Source of the DNA: Beta vulgaris subsp. vulgaris
Taxonomy: Eukaryota > Streptophyta > Magnoliopsida > Caryophyllales > Amaranthaceae
Length of the DNA stretch: 64,000 nucleotides
Reading direction: 5' to 3'
NCBI RefSeq assembly: GCF_026745355.1
Contig: NC_079209.1
Span: 40,615,678 to 40,679,677 of the forward strand
Shown here: piece after piece, positions 24,581 to 36,909 of the stretch
Numbering within the stretch: position 1 is the first letter of the stretch
How the letters are laid out: every line of letters starts with the position of its first letter
Translations under genes and position numbers: made by a program
Notes under the pieces: model-generated
The model's database searches: none
What the model was told of the DNA's origin: nothing
The model's input: the letters and a program-made list of their open reading frames with translations, nothing else

Positions 24581-26390
24581 GTGGTCACTGGTACTTTTTC
24601 TATTCATTCGATGTCCGTTTATGTGCTATTTGATTCTGGTGCTTCTCATTCTTTTGTGTCTGAACTTCTTGTGAAAAAGTTAGGGTTAGAGAACTCTAGG
24701 ACTTGTGATGTAGATATCTCTATTCCTTCTGGTGTGATCATAACTTGTAATAACTTGTATCCAGATGTCCCTATTATGTGTGGTAGTACCACCTAGTAGC
24801 TGATTTGATAGCTTTTCCTTTGCATGATTTTGATGTAATTCTAGGGATGGATTGGCTTAGTAGGCATAAAGCCAAGATAGATTGTGAGAAACAAAAGGTG
24901 TCTGTAGTTGGTCCTAGTGGAGTCCATGAGTTTTATAGAGGGTCTTCTTTGAAAATCATTTCTGCTTTGACTCTAAAATCCTATTTGAGGAAGGGTTGTC
25001 CTATGTACTTGTGCCATGTTCACGACACTAGTAAGGAAGAGCCACGTGTTGAAGATGTTCGTATTGCTAATGAGTTTGTAGATTTTTTCCTGATGATATT
25101 CCTGGCATGCCTCCGAGACGTGATGTTGAGTTCAGTGTTGACTTGATGCCTGGAACTGGACCTATTTCTAAGCCTCCTTATAGAATGGCTCTGCTGAAAT
25201 GAAAGAACTTAAGGCTCAATTAGAAGAGTTGCTTGATAAGGGCTACATTCGGCCTAGTGTATCTCCATGGGGTGCACCAGTTTTGTTTGTGAAGAAGAAA
25301 GATGAGAGTCTTCGTTTGTGTATTGATTATAGAGAGCTCAATAATGTTACAGTGAAAAACAAGTACCCCTTGCCAAGAATAGATGATTTGTTTGATCAGT
25401 TGGTGGGAGCTGGAGTTTTCTCGAAGATTGATCTGAGATCTGGATACCATCAACTTCGTATTGCAGAGAATGATATTCCTAAGACGCTTTCAGAACTCGC
25501 TATGGGCACTATGAGTTTACTGTTATGCCCTTTGGGTTGACTAATGCTCCAGCAGTGTTCATGGACTTGATGAATCGAGTCTTCAGGCCGTACCTGGATA
25601 AGTTTGTGGTGTGTTCATAGATGATATACTGATTTATTCAAAGGATGCTAGTGAGCATGAAGAGCATCTTCGCACTGTTCTGCAGGTCTTGAGGGAGAAT
25701 AAGTTGTATGCTAAGTTCTCCAAGTGCGAATTCTGGCTGGAGAAAGTTGCTTTTCTTGGTCATATCATTTCTAGGGAGGGTGTCTCAGTTGATCCATCAA
25801 AGATCCAAGCTGTTTCAGAATGGCCTACTCCAAATAGTGTGACTGAGATTCGCAGTTTCCTTGGCTTGGGAAGTTATTATAGGAGGTTTGTGAAGGACTT
25901 CTAGAAAATAGCTCGGCCGTTGACTGCATTGATGAGGAAGGATACTAGGTATCGTTGGGATGATGATTGTGAGAAGGCATTCCAGATTTTGAAGGAGCGT
26001 CTCACCACAGCTCCTGTGTTGACTTACCTGATGGTAACCTTGAGTACGAAGTGTTCACAGATGCTTCGAAGAATGGCTTGGTTGTGTGCTTATGCAGGAT
26101 AAAAAGGTTGTTGCTTACGCTTCTAGGCAACTGAAGAACCATGAGTTGAATTATCCGACGCATGATCTAGAATTGGCAGCTGTTGTTTTTGCACTTAAGA
26201 TCTGGCGTCATTATCTGCTTGGCACATCATTCAAGATATTTTCGACCATAAGAGTCTGAAATACATCTTCACTCAGAGAGAGCTAACATGAGGCAAGGAG
26301 ATGGTTAGAGCTGATCAAGGATTATGATATGGAGATTCAATACCATGAGGGTAAGGCTAATGTTATTGCAGATGCACTTAGTAGGAAATC
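24581..26390 (+). pseudogene. gypsy pol part 1: protease, reverse transcriptase, RNase H
   Basis: The aspartic protease active site DSGASHSFVS is at about 24630. 'FDVILGMDWLSRH' follows at 24828. Reverse transcriptase runs from about 25199 with '[20 protein letters not shown]', '[11 protein letters not shown]', '[15 protein letters not shown]', the catalytic '[10 protein letters not shown]' (about 25608-25637), and '[15 protein letters not shown]'. RNase H follows with a TDASK-like segment near 26055 and '[17 protein letters not shown]' near 26340. Frames change at least six times. The order is standard for Ty3/gypsy pol. Confidence 0.85.
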
Positions 26391-27714
26391 CTCTCACTGT
26401 TTACAGACCATGCGTTCGAGAGGAGTTTCATAATCTTGATTTGGAGATAGTGCAATTAGGAGCTCAGCTTAACTCTCTTGTGATTCAGTCCACTTTGTTT
26501 GATGAGATCAAGAAAGCACAAGCACAGGATCAATTCTTAAAGGCCAAGCAAACTAATGAGCCTGTCAATTTCATAATGGCTGAGGATGGTAGCTTGAGAT
26601 TCAAGGGGAGATGGTGTGTTCCTAATGTTCCTGAGTTGAAGGAAAAGATCTTAAAGAAGCTCATTCAGCAAATATTCAGTTCATCCTGGAGGGGATAAGA
26701 TGTACAAGGATCAAGCAGATTTTTGGTGCCATATGAAGACGGATGTTGCTAAGTATGTCTCGAGATGCTTGACTTGTCAAAGGTCAAGAGTGAGCACAAG
26801 AGGCCTCAGGGGATGATTCAGCCTTTAGAGGTTCCTACATGGAAATGGGACTCGATCTCAATGGATTTCGTTTGTGGACTTCCGAGGACACCAAAGGGGA
26901 ATAATATGATTTGGGTTATTGTGGATCGTCTTACCAAGTCTGCTCATTTCGTTCCCATGAAGGATACTTGGAAGCATGAACGGCTGGCTAATGCTTATAG
27001 AGAGCACGTGAGACTTCATGGTGTTCCGAGTGATATTATTTCGGATAGGGATCGCAATTCTTGTCTAACTTTTGGCAGAAGCTTCAGAAGCTTTGGGGAC
27101 TAAGTTGAAGATGAGTACAGCTTTTCATCCTGCTACAGATGGTCAGACGAGCGCACTATTCAAATATTGGAAGATATGTTGAGGGATTGTGCCTTAGAGT
27201 TTCAGGGATCTTGGGAGGATAAGCTTGATTTGATTGAGTTCTCATATAATAACAGTTATCATTCTACCATTCAGATGGCACCATTTGAAGCTTTGTATGG
27301 TAGGCGTTGTCGTACTCCTTTGTGTTGGAGTGATATTGGTGAGTCGGTTGTGATTGGTCCAGAGATGATTCAGGAGACTGTTGAGCAGGTAAGCTCATCC
27401 AGCAGAAAATGAAGGCGGCGCAAGATAGACAGAAGAGCTATGGTGATAAGCATCGTCGCCATGAGGAGTTTCAGGTGGGAGAGAAGGTGTTGCTTAGAGT
27501 TTTTCCTATGAAAGGAGTGATGAGATTTGGGAAGAAGGGCAAGTTGAGCCCTAAGTTCATTGGCCCGTACGAGATTCTGGAGAGAATAGGAGAGGTGGCT
27601 TATAGATTGGCGTTGCCGCCAGGCGTTGATCGTGCGCATAACGTGTTCCATGTTTCTCAGTTGCGGCGATACATTAGTGACCCTTCGCATGTGCTACAGC
27701 CAGAGTCTCTCTAG
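26391..27714 (+). pseudogene. gypsy pol part 2: integrase
   Basis: The zinc-binding region is damaged near 26690-26780. The core shows 'WDSISMDFVCGLPRT' (first catalytic Asp, about 26850) and 'MIWVIVDRLTKSAHFVP', then 'HGVPSDIISDRD' (second Asp, about 27040), and the glutamate region 'FQGSWEDKLDLIEFSYNNSYH' with 'APFEALYGRRCRTPLCW'. The C-terminal part is 'GEKVLLRVFPMKG' and 'FIGPYEILERIGEVAYRLALP', ending at 27714. Integrase joins the cDNA to the target. The core is broken by frameshifts near 27080-27170 and 27390-27410. Confidence 0.85.
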
Positions 27715-27726
27715 TTAGATGATAAC

Positions 27727-27930
27727 ATGACTTATGAGGAGTTTCCAGTTCAGATTCTAGATCACAAAGTTCGAAAGACTCGCAAAGGTGAGAAAAAGAT
27801 CGTGAAGGTGCTGTGGTCAAACCACAACTCGGAGGAGTCTACTTGGGAAGCTAAGGATGCGATGCGTCTTAAGCATCCCCATCTCTTCACGCAGGTAAAT
27901 TTTAGCTACATGGACGTAACTCCTTTTTAA
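27727..27930 (+). pseudogene. Chromodomain at the end of gypsy pol
   Basis: 'PVQILDHKVRKTRKGEKK' followed by 'VLWSNHNSEESTWEAKDAM' is the integrase-linked chromodomain that defines chromoviruses and helps aim integration at particular chromatin. It is separated from the integrase frame by a stop at 27715-27717, where related elements read through. Confidence 0.8.
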
Positions 27931-28165
27931 GGGGGGTAGAATTCATAATAATTACGTGTGTTAGTGTTGAAAGTTGTTATGGTAACATGTGATTGAAAAT
28001 TTTATGAAAAAGCTTTGCTTTGATGTGTTTCACTCCCTACTTGTTATATTACGATGTGATTCCTATGATAAAGTTCGTGAGATGTTTTCAGAATCAAGAG
28101 TATAAGTTTGATCATTTGAGTAATACTTTAAGTTTCGGGACAAAACTTATTTTAAGGGGGGTAGA
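27925..28165 (+). repeat. Two identical polypurine tracts before the gypsy 3' LTR
   Basis: TTTTAAGGGGGGTAGA occurs at 27925-27940 and again at 28150-28165, the second directly against the LTR start (TGTAACACC at 28167). The second is the working plus-strand primer position; the first lies 225 bp upstream. Confidence 0.7.
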
Positions 28166-28166
28166 T

Positions 28167-30358
28167 TGTAACACCCCGTATTTTTATACCCGTTTAGTAA
28201 TTAGTTGGATTACTTTATTTTAGGAAAAGAATTTCAGATGTCTTTTATTAAAAATATTTTTTTTTTACTAGCTTTGACTTTACCTTTGAAGTGGTTAAAA
28301 AAAAAAACTGATTCCTAAATTTCCTAGGTTAAAACCTAGCTAACCTTATTATAAAGATAGAGTAAGAAAAGAAAACAAAAAGGGGTTAAAGGTTTTACGG
28401 GGGTATTTCCCAGCAAAACCAACAAAAACTTCTTCCCAAAGCACTATTCATCATCTTCTCCAAAAACTTCTTTCTAATTTTTTTTTTATTCAATACCCTA
28501 AATTCACAAATTTTCTCACAAAATAAACTTCCTTGATCTACCTTTGACAATACATGATATTGTGGGTGTTTCAAATAGCAAAAAAAAAAGATTGTGTTTT
28601 ATTTTAGTTGTTTTGTGGGACGAAATTCGACTTAAAAGGGCGATTTTGGGTCTTTTCTTGTGTAATTCTATCTTCCCAATTCAAGTAAGTTCTAACTTTA
28701 AGTTTAATCTCAGTTTTTCTTTGTTTAGTATTTCACGTTGGGACATTGTAAAATTAGGGTCCTTGAATAAATTGAGTTGAATATATTTCGATTTTTGCCC
28801 AATTGGTACAATTGACCCATGTGTGATTTTGATATAATATAGTTTACATATACGTATATAAGTGGATTTCAGTCGTGAATTTGAGTGCTATTTGTTATCA
28901 TGCTAATATCTCTAAATTGTGGTAATGTTTTGTTCAAATTATAGCATTTGGAGCAATGATCCTCCATTTATGTAGGTTGTTCGTGCATTTGGTTTATATA
29001 TTTTTCAATTAACAAATTTCCATACATTTATTGGTCAACGTTGCATACTGTGAACAAATCCCATTCAAATATGCTAATGTTATGAAGGCCCTGCTCATGA
29101 AGTGTGTCTGTATTCTCAAAACAATAAAATATACTTCTACCTCATAATATTTGTATTGTTGTCATTAGTAGCCTAGTAGGTGCTAAACATATGTGTTGCT
29201 CCTATAGACCCGTATGTATCAACTCTAGGTATACCACAAGTAACTTATACTACATATGTTATTATATTGTAGATTGTGGGTTCGTAGAGGAACCTTTTTG
29301 ACTTGAGATTGAGATTTGTTAACTGTGATTGCTGATAAGGTAAGATTTCTTACTGTGCTGTACAGATGAGTTCAGAAATTATTTTACATTGCTTAGAAAT
29401 TTATTTTTACAACGAGATTATTTTATGAAGTTTATACGTTGAGATTTATATTGTTCTCAATATTTATATTGAAAGAGTTCATGAGATTATTTATGAGACT
29501 TATATAAAAAGGAGGAAGTTTATCTATGTTACCAAGTTGAGATTTTGAAAGCAGGAAGCTCCTCACCCTTGCGAGGGTTTTTAGAGTTTTATTATGGGGT
29601 TGTCGGGCCGGTAAGCAGTATTCTCCGAGTTTGGAAGTATGTTGAGTTAACAGCGTCTCAACAATATATTTTAGTAGTTGGGGGTATGTTGATCAATACT
29701 CTTGCCATTTGTCTTCCTTATTGGCACGTTATCAAGTTAGGGGTATGCATACTAAGGACTTTGGTGTTTACCTTGTCTAGTGAGCCTAGCTAGCTCATTG
29801 GATTTTTGTTACTTCCTACTCACAGATTACGAAAGGTTATATTTGAAAGTTTTACATAATAGTTCAGAAAGAAAGAAAGATTGGATTTGAGGTTGTTAGA
29901 ATGTTAATATTATATATATATATATAATCTGTACAGCTTTTAAATGAATTTGTAAGATATTCCTATATATCTTACCTGCACGTTGAATGGTTTTGTTTTA
30001 TTACAGTATTAAATCTTGCTCAGCCTTTGGCTGATATTACAGTGTTTAATGTGCATGGACTTGAAGATAGTTAGCTCCGAAGTGCGATGGATCCCTTTTG
30101 ATTTAATAGGACTTTAAAAAAGACTTCTGCTGTTATTTATTTGACTATAAGATTTATGTTCTGGTTTGTAATAATTATTTTACAGTCTATTTAGTTGGTC
30201 TGTAATAATTAGTTAAGACTTTTGGTTATTATTGTTTTAGTTAGAACCATTAGCCTTGCGGTTATTATTAATAATTATCGCGGCGTAGCACCTTTGGATT
30301 TCCGAGTTTATTTATATTAAGTTGATTTTAGAAGTATCGGAAATTCAGGGTTGTTACA
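28167..30358 (+). repeat. gypsy 3' LTR (about 2.2 kb)
   Basis: It starts TGTAACACCCCGTATTTT just after the polypurine tract and ends GGTTGTTACA before the TSD. It is long and AT-rich, with a TA dinucleotide run near 29910-29927. No direct-orientation partner exists on the left. The short ORFs in it are not genes. Confidence 0.8.
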
Positions 30359-32591
30359 GTAAGCTTCGAACCACTTGGGCAGATTTCCAGGCCCTCCCAA
30401 AGTCTGTTTGTTGTTGCTTTTTAAATGACAAGTTTCAAGGGTTCGAGAACTAGCACAAATAAAAACGGCGATAATGGGTCAACCTGGCGGAGACCACGAT
30501 GGAGTTTAAATGGGGTTGAAGGTGATCCGTTAATGAGGATGGATGATGAGACCGTCATAATGCATGATTGAATCCAATTGCGTCATTGCTTGGGGAATTT
30601 CATTTGTTCAATAACCCAATCGAGAAAATCCGAAGAGACACTATCAAAGGCTTTATGAAAATCAATTTTCGGAAGAGATGATGGAATCTTCTTCCTTTTG
30701 CACGAGTCTATGAGTTCACCTGCTACAAGAGCGTCGTCTAAGATTTAACGGCCTTCAATGAATGATGATTGTAATGGGCCAATGAGAGAGTTCATAGCAT
30801 CTTGAAGCCTTTTTTAGAGAATTTTGACAATAATCTTATAAACGCAACTCACCATGCTAATGGGTCGATAATCTGAGAATTGGGATGGGTTTTCCATTTT
30901 TAGAATAAGAGTGATGAAGGCCATATTGCAGCCTTAAGGAAGCGTCGAAGAGGCCCAGAATTCATGGATAATGGAATAGACATCATCCTTAATTACTTCC
31001 TAAGCGTCCTTGATAAATTTAAAATTGAAACCATTGGGGATCCGGGGATTTATCTGGGTTGCATGAGGCCATGGCTGAGTCAATTTCTTCAGTTCTGAAA
31101 GGTGCAGTGAGAGAAGATGGTTGCTCTGAAGATAGATGTCTGAAGTCCTGTCCTTGGAGAGTGGGCCTATTGGTGTATTCTTCAGTAAAAATTCTTTTTA
31201 AAAAAGCAGTTGCTTCTCGTTTTATACCCTGAGGATCTTCGATTCTTATTCCTTCCTTTTCAATAAAAGGAATGCAGTTCCTTCTTTTGCGATTAGATGC
31301 CACCACATGAAAGAATTTTGAGTTTCAATCTCCCTCCTTAAGCCATTGTACTCTAGATAATTGAGCCCAAAAAGATTCCTTTTGTTTCATCCAGAGCCAA
31401 AGATCAGATTTGGCTTGTTTTTTTTCCCTCTAACTCAGATGTTTTCAGGTTTCGGATGTTTGAGATCTCATTAAATCTTTGTACAAAGCTTCCAAGTTGG
31501 AGATATTAGAATCTATGTTGCCAAAGACATTCTTGTTCCAAGTCCTCATGTTTTTCTGTATATTTTTCAGTTTGCCATTCAAAGAGAGAGAAGGAGAGTT
31601 TTCCCATGAGGCTTTAATGATTCTCATATATTGTGGATTAGTTAGCCAACAATTCATAAACTTGAAAGGCTTAGGCCCTCTATTACGATCATGACTATGA
31701 AGAAGTAATGGACAGTGATTAGAGAGGCCCCTTTTGAGAAGGGATACCCTTAGGTTAGGGTAAATAGGTATCAATTTCGGACTTACGAAAATCCGGTCCA
31801 GTTTACTTTTTGAGTTCCCTCGGAACCAAGTAAAACGACCATCTGGAGAAATTTCAATGAGTTGAAGAGTTTGAATGAATGATTTGAAATCCTCCATACT
31901 TGAGAGAGATGATATGTGACTGCCCCGATCATCAGAGGATAAAACTTCAATGAAGTCGCCCATAATGATATATGGTTCTTTATTTTCTTGCCAGTAGTTG
32001 GAGATGTCACTCCAGACTTGGGCCCTTTCCTCAACTGAACATGAATTTTATAGATTGAGGATATTGCATTTAGAGTTATTTGCCATACAGATATGACGTT
32101 GTGCAATCCAGTTCTTGTTTATGGTACTGCTAGAGGGGGGAAATCTTGAGACCAAATGGTGAGGAACCCACCTGAGTTACCCACATAAGGTGCATATGAC
32201 CTTTTGATTCGATTACAGTTCCAAACCATTCTAATCAGTTTGGGGGAGATTTCTTTGAGCTTAGTTTCTTGTATGGCAATGAGCATGGGATCATGAGAAT
32301 GAATGATTTTTCTGAGTGCACTTCTTTTTAGTCTAGCACCGAGACATCTGATATTCCATGATAAACAAATCATTAGAAGCAATCTAAGGATGAGTGATTT
32401 ATGAGGTAATTACCTGGAGTGAGCATTCCAGTTCTGCAGTTGAGCCGAGAGAATTCTCTCAATCCTTTCCTTTAGTTCTTCTTGCGTCTCGTTAAAAGAG
32501 AGGCCCAAGAGATTGGCCATGTCAATGGCATGATCTGCGTTGATAAGCAAACTACCCAAAACTACCGAGAGAATTTTTTATTTTTTATTTT

Positions 32592-34217
32592 TTAGTTTTT
32601 TCTCTCTTTTTTCCGCTGAGTCACTTTTATTGGTGAGGGAAGAAATTGCTCAAAGCCTGGAGGGAATAATGGCCCTGAGCAAGATGAGGATTCTGGGCTG
32701 TGTTTCTTTTTTTGGCGCATTATTGGGTCAAATCTATTTAGGAGTTTGGTTGGGCTAAGGATAGAGGAGGGGAAGTGGGCCTGAGATGTGTTCTTTTTTT
32801 GGTGTTTTATAGGGGACAGGTGAGTTTGGGCTTTTCTCTTGGTCATGAGAGGGGACATAGACTGGTGGGCCTCGTTGGAGGGTGGTATTTCACCATCTTT
32901 AGAAATTTGAGGGGACGACATCTGGTTTGCCTCGGAGAACGATATTGGTGTGACATTGTATCTGACTGATCGTAATGATTGGGCTCCACTGCCAAGGTAG
33001 TGTGAGGGCGTGGGGAAGCCCTAGGAGAAGTTGTTTGTTCCAAGGTCAGTTTAGGAACTTGTGAGGAATTAAATTGTCCCCTTTTTTTGGCTGATCGAGG
33101 CAATGGTGGAGAAGTTGAATAGGTTTTGTTAGTTTGAGGGTAAAATTCCTCATCCTCCGTCAGAAAAACATCCGTGTCACCACCAGGCGAGGTGTTTTTG
33201 TGGTTGTCTTCTACCGACCCATGCTCATCGGGCTGAGATTCTTCCCCCATTTTCTTTGGGTGACTTTCTTTTTTATTTTGAATTTGGCTCTAGTTCCATC
33301 TTTGACTTTTCTCAGATATAAGAAAGTATGGTTTGTACCATCAATTTCCATTGGGAACTTACTATTAATCTCAAATAGGCAATTAGTAAATATGAGCACT
33401 CTTGCACAATCAAAGTTGGAGCTATTTTATGAGATTACTCTCCCTAGGATGCAATCAATGTTAAAGAAGTTATCATAACCCCATGCAATGAGCGGCATCC
33501 CATAAACGTTGATCCAGGTTTCTCTCGAAAGTAAGGAACTTTGTTCAATGATTTCACCAATTATAGAAAACCACCTATCTAACCATTTACTTTCGAGCAT
33601 GGCTTTCTTATCATCAATTGAGTCAAAGGTGATCAAATGTTGCATGCCTCCCATAGTTTTTATTTTAAGACAGTTCAACCCTTCAAATAAAATATGGTCA
33701 AGGATTACCTCCGATGATTGTGAAGATAGAGCAATGCCTATTGCGCTTTTTTCTATCCATTCTTGGTTTTCATCACATTTCTTCCCTGCCAAGGCAGCAG
33801 CAAAATCTCCTTCTATATCAGTGACTCTGATCAAGTTGTGTGCTCGTTCTGTGTCTTCACCAAAGGCCTTTTAGCTTATCTTGTGCTGCATGGATGGTTC
33901 TGGGAGTGAGAGGTTGGTGTCTGGGATGTATTCCCCATATGGTTGTTCATGGTGTGTTAGTTTACATGGGTCAAAGTCTAGGGGATTAGGGATTGCATTT
34001 TTCTGTGGTTAGGGTTTATGACAATCTTGTTTGGGTTTGTCACCTCCTTGCACGATCGGTGATCGCGGATATTGGGTATTTTATGGTTTGGTTTGGTGTT
34101 ATTTCGATTATGTGTTTGGGTTGGGTGGCTTGGTTGTGTGTGTATAGGGGAGCTAGAAGACATGAGTAGCTTGTCATATTTTGCTGGGTTGACTGATATT
34201 CTTGAGTTTTCGATCAA
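32592..34217 (-). pseudogene. LINE 2 ORF1 (nucleic-acid-binding protein), frameshifted
   Basis: On the minus strand, 33834-33427 reads 'EGDFAAALAGKKC...' then 'HLITFDSIDDKKAMLES', 'WLDRWFSIIGE' and 'RETWINVYGMPLIAW'. This is the DUF4283-like RNA-binding domain found in ORF1 of plant LINEs. A Ser/Thr/Pro-rich tail follows (33250-32592), ending 'PPGFEQFLPSP'. An N-terminal part (34217-33978) is in another frame. ORF1 proteins bind element RNA in the ribonucleoprotein. I see no intact zinc knuckle. Confidence 0.65.
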
Positions 34218-34542
34218 GCGGCCATGTTCATCTTTGATGGCAGTTGTCCAAGATTGAGGCCAGGGTAGTAGTATTGCACAAAAGCAAATTTCTAAGGTGG
34301 GTGTTTTTGGTTTGTCGGGACGGATATGCTTGCTATGGCTCCATGAATTCTGAATATTTTGGATAGGTCAGGGATGATCACGGAGGGTGGAAGGTGGTTG
34401 ATGAAGCAAGTGAGGGTTGCTTGAGGTGGATGAGGTCTGGGTTCCTTCGATAGACAATCGTCCATTCGAGCCTTTGGTCTCTCTCTCTAGGATTTCCCAC
34501 TTTCTCGCTTATCTCTCTTTTTTCTTCTAATTTTCAGCTGTT

Positions 34543-35670
34543 AGTTTTCAAAATTGACATGTATAGTATAAGTACAAGTAATTTAAAATTCATTATTATA
34601 TCTCTCATATATTATAAGATTTTTACATTCATAAAACCTTAAATTGGAAATTGCCCATGATCCTCAATGAGCCTTTAGCTTCTCTATTTTTGTTGCATAC
34701 ATCCAACTGTCCAATTATTATTGCTCCCAATTAATTATATGTTAAAATGTAAAATTTTCCATGGTTTTCAACTTGGATTCGACTTTGTTTGGAGAATTTT
34801 ACTCCCTCCATCTGTAAAGAATTTGTCATTTAAAGCTTATATTGTCAAAAGTTGGGTTAACGACGATCATATATGGGAGCATTATAATTTATCCACCTAT
34901 TAGACAACGGACACGCCAATGCTTACCCAAGGGTATACACTCCAAATTAAAATTTGCTTCGTTAAACTCATGTGGCCTAATGCCACCATCCGTAGAAAAT
35001 CTAACAATTTCCCAACATAAAGGAGATTATTGGTTCGTGAGGAATTCTTGAAAGTAAACATTACAATGAAACATCATCCTTAATCATCATACATCCATCT
35101 ATTGCAACACACGTCCTACTCACAAGCAACACTAAGGCCTTGCTCGATCCTGAGACACTTGAATACAATCCAAAACAACTTCTCACTATTACACAAGCAA
35201 CCTCGCATTAATTATGTGTGCTTTCATCATGTTTGCTTTATAGTTCGGATACATTACAAAGACATGGCTTGTATTGCCATGATTTTCATTACATAGACTT
35301 TTGACCAAGCAACACCTATGTGAAAAAAAATACACCCATCCCAGCCCTTTCATAGTTATCATTTTTATAATCCTGTAGTGTATTACAACGTTCTACTTAT
35401 TGCCCCCACGAGTTATCCTTGTACCACCCTTAGAAACATTTTAGGAATTAACTTTAGACGTTACCTTAAAGATAAACTTATCAAATTAACTAAAATTTTT
35501 ATTTGGCTTGGGGATGAAATTGATATCCGGCAACTGCAACAAATCATCATTAGTTGTGCACGCACATCATTCTTCTTTGTGACTTACAAATAACGGTATA
35601 TTATTAACAAAATATACATGATCTAGCTCAAAATCTACAACAACTTACGTGCATACGTGGTGAAGATTAA
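34543..35670. other. Intergenic, AT-rich; possible MITE end
   Basis: No gene is supported. 'tactccctccatctgtaaag' at about 34799-34818 looks like the left end of a Stowaway-like MITE, but no matching right end follows. The short ORFs here (60-71 codons) have no recognisable domains. Confidence 0.4.
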
Positions 35671-35784
35671 TAAAAAGTACGGTTTTTTCACCAAGTACCC
35701 CCGAGTTTTCAAAAAATTCACCTAGTACCCCCCAAGTTTTCAAAATACATGGGGTACCCCTAAGTTTCAAACTAATACACGGGG

Positions 35785-36909
35785 TGTAAGTGCAAGAGAC
35801 ACTCAAGAGGGGGGGTGAATTGAGTGTTTGTCCGAATGTTGCAACTTTTTCGATTAATGTAAGAACAGTAAAGAAACAATTCTTTAGCAGCGGAAATAAA
35901 AGCAATGAATAAACAACACAAGGATTTAACGAGGTTCGACTTCAAATAAGTCTACATCCTCCACTCACTCACTCTTTTATTAATCAACTCAGAAAAACAA
36001 AAGAATTACACTCAATCACTTATGCACCTATGCACAAGATGATTCCCCAACTTCCACGTATGGAAGTTCGACTCAACCACCAATAATGATGGTTCAAATG
36101 AAGTTAATCCCTGATCAACTTCCCCAGCAACCTGAACTCACAGGATGCTCAAATATAACAAGTTTTTCTCTCACGAACAAAACAGCCTAATATGCTTAGC
36201 ATAAGAGTAGTTTCTGATCTATGTGGTATTAGGGTTTATGCTAGGTTTGAATCCTTGAGAGAGAATACTTTTGCTGAGAGAATACTCAAAAATTATCGTG
36301 CAAAAGCTTAAGGTTTGAATGCTAGCAGAACTTCTTAAATAAGCCTTTGGTAAGTTAGTGTTACATGATATTATGAGAGTATACTTTCCTCGGAAGTATG
36401 GAAATTATTCCACGGAAAATATACTCAGTATAATATCATATAATACACTTACCATACTTAAGAAATCCTGCTCGCATAACAAACCATGCATCCGTGTATT
36501 TTGAAAATCAATTTTACGCGGAAAGAAACTTTCCTAAAATACGAATGCAGTAAGTCTTAGAGGACTGGTTCAGATCTATTCCCAGATTGTTCCAATCAAC
36601 CAAGTTTTACTTGTAGTTGTGTATGACAAGTATCCGGTGTTTCTTGTCATCCACAACTACCTCATCTCTCAGTTTCAAACCTTTATGTGCATTAAAACAT
36701 TTATACCACTTACATTGCATCTAAGACCTAAAAGCTACAACTTGATCTTGTCTTCATGCAATTCTTCAAGACTTGGCTTCACTAGCTTCGTCTTTCTTAT
36801 CCATTGATCTCGTATTTTGGCACCTACACATGTAAACAGAAACATACATGCAATATAATAGTTCAATGTGGTTTGTCATCATTCAAAACTCAAAATAGGG
36901 AACATAACA
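35785..36909 (-). repeat. copia 3' LTR
   Basis: It starts TGTAAGTGCAAGAGACAC and ends GGAACATAACA. It lies beside the purine tract on its right, so it is the 3' LTR of a minus-strand element. Confidence 0.9.

Larger units (their letters stand above)
22940..30358 (+). mobile_element. Ty3/gypsy chromovirus with inverted ends, inserted in LINE 2
   Basis: A 5-bp duplication GTAAG flanks it (22935-22939 and 30359-30363), and it has TG...CA ends. Inside, on the plus strand, are gag, protease, RT, RNase H, integrase and a chromodomain in Ty3/gypsy order, then a purine tract and a 3' LTR. The left end is not a direct copy of the 3' LTR start. Instead, 22940-23036 is the inverted complement of the last 97 bp of the 3' LTR. 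No full 5' LTR and no tRNA primer site (TGGTATCAGAGC type) is visible before gag. The chromodomain and the TGTAACACCCCG LTR start suggest the Tekay/Del group. Confidence 0.85.
20855..32382 (-). pseudogene. LINE 2 ORF2: endonuclease, reverse transcriptase, RNase H (interrupted)
   Basis: From the 5' side on the minus strand: endonuclease start 'LSWNIRCLGARLKR' (32382-32119) and its later part with 'FTWFRGNSKSKLDRIF' (31963-31445); reverse transcriptase from about 31306 ('PDKSPDPQWFQF', where the family norm has PDKSPGPDGF), running to the gypsy insertion at 30358. It resumes at 22939, where the catalytic box reads YVDD (about 22913-22924). 'LASRLQVNFHKSS' and 'YLGLPIGG' follow at 22880-22646. 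The post-RT and zinc-finger region covers 22524-21697, and RNase H with 'LKWNVDAS' starts near 21290 and ends near 20855. Several frameshifts and the 7.4-kb insertion make it non-functional. Confidence 0.8.
19989..34524 (-). mobile_element. LINE 2, near full-length, minus strand, split by a gypsy element
   Basis: A perfect 18-bp duplication TTCTAATTTTCAGCTGTT flanks it (19971-19988 and 34525-34542), and a T run (complement of the poly(A) tail) opens its left side. Removing the gypsy element and its TSD leaves about 7.1 kb, the usual size of a full plant LINE with 5' UTR, ORF1, ORF2 and 3' UTR. It inserted about 400 bp downstream of the bHLH stop codon. Both ORFs are frameshifted. Confidence 0.85.

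Noticed and set aside
22940..30358. Interpretation as a DNA transposon with TIRs that captured gypsy genes
   Set aside because: The 5-bp TSD, TG...CA ends, polypurine tract at the LTR start and the inverted repeat being part of the LTR fit a retroelement better.
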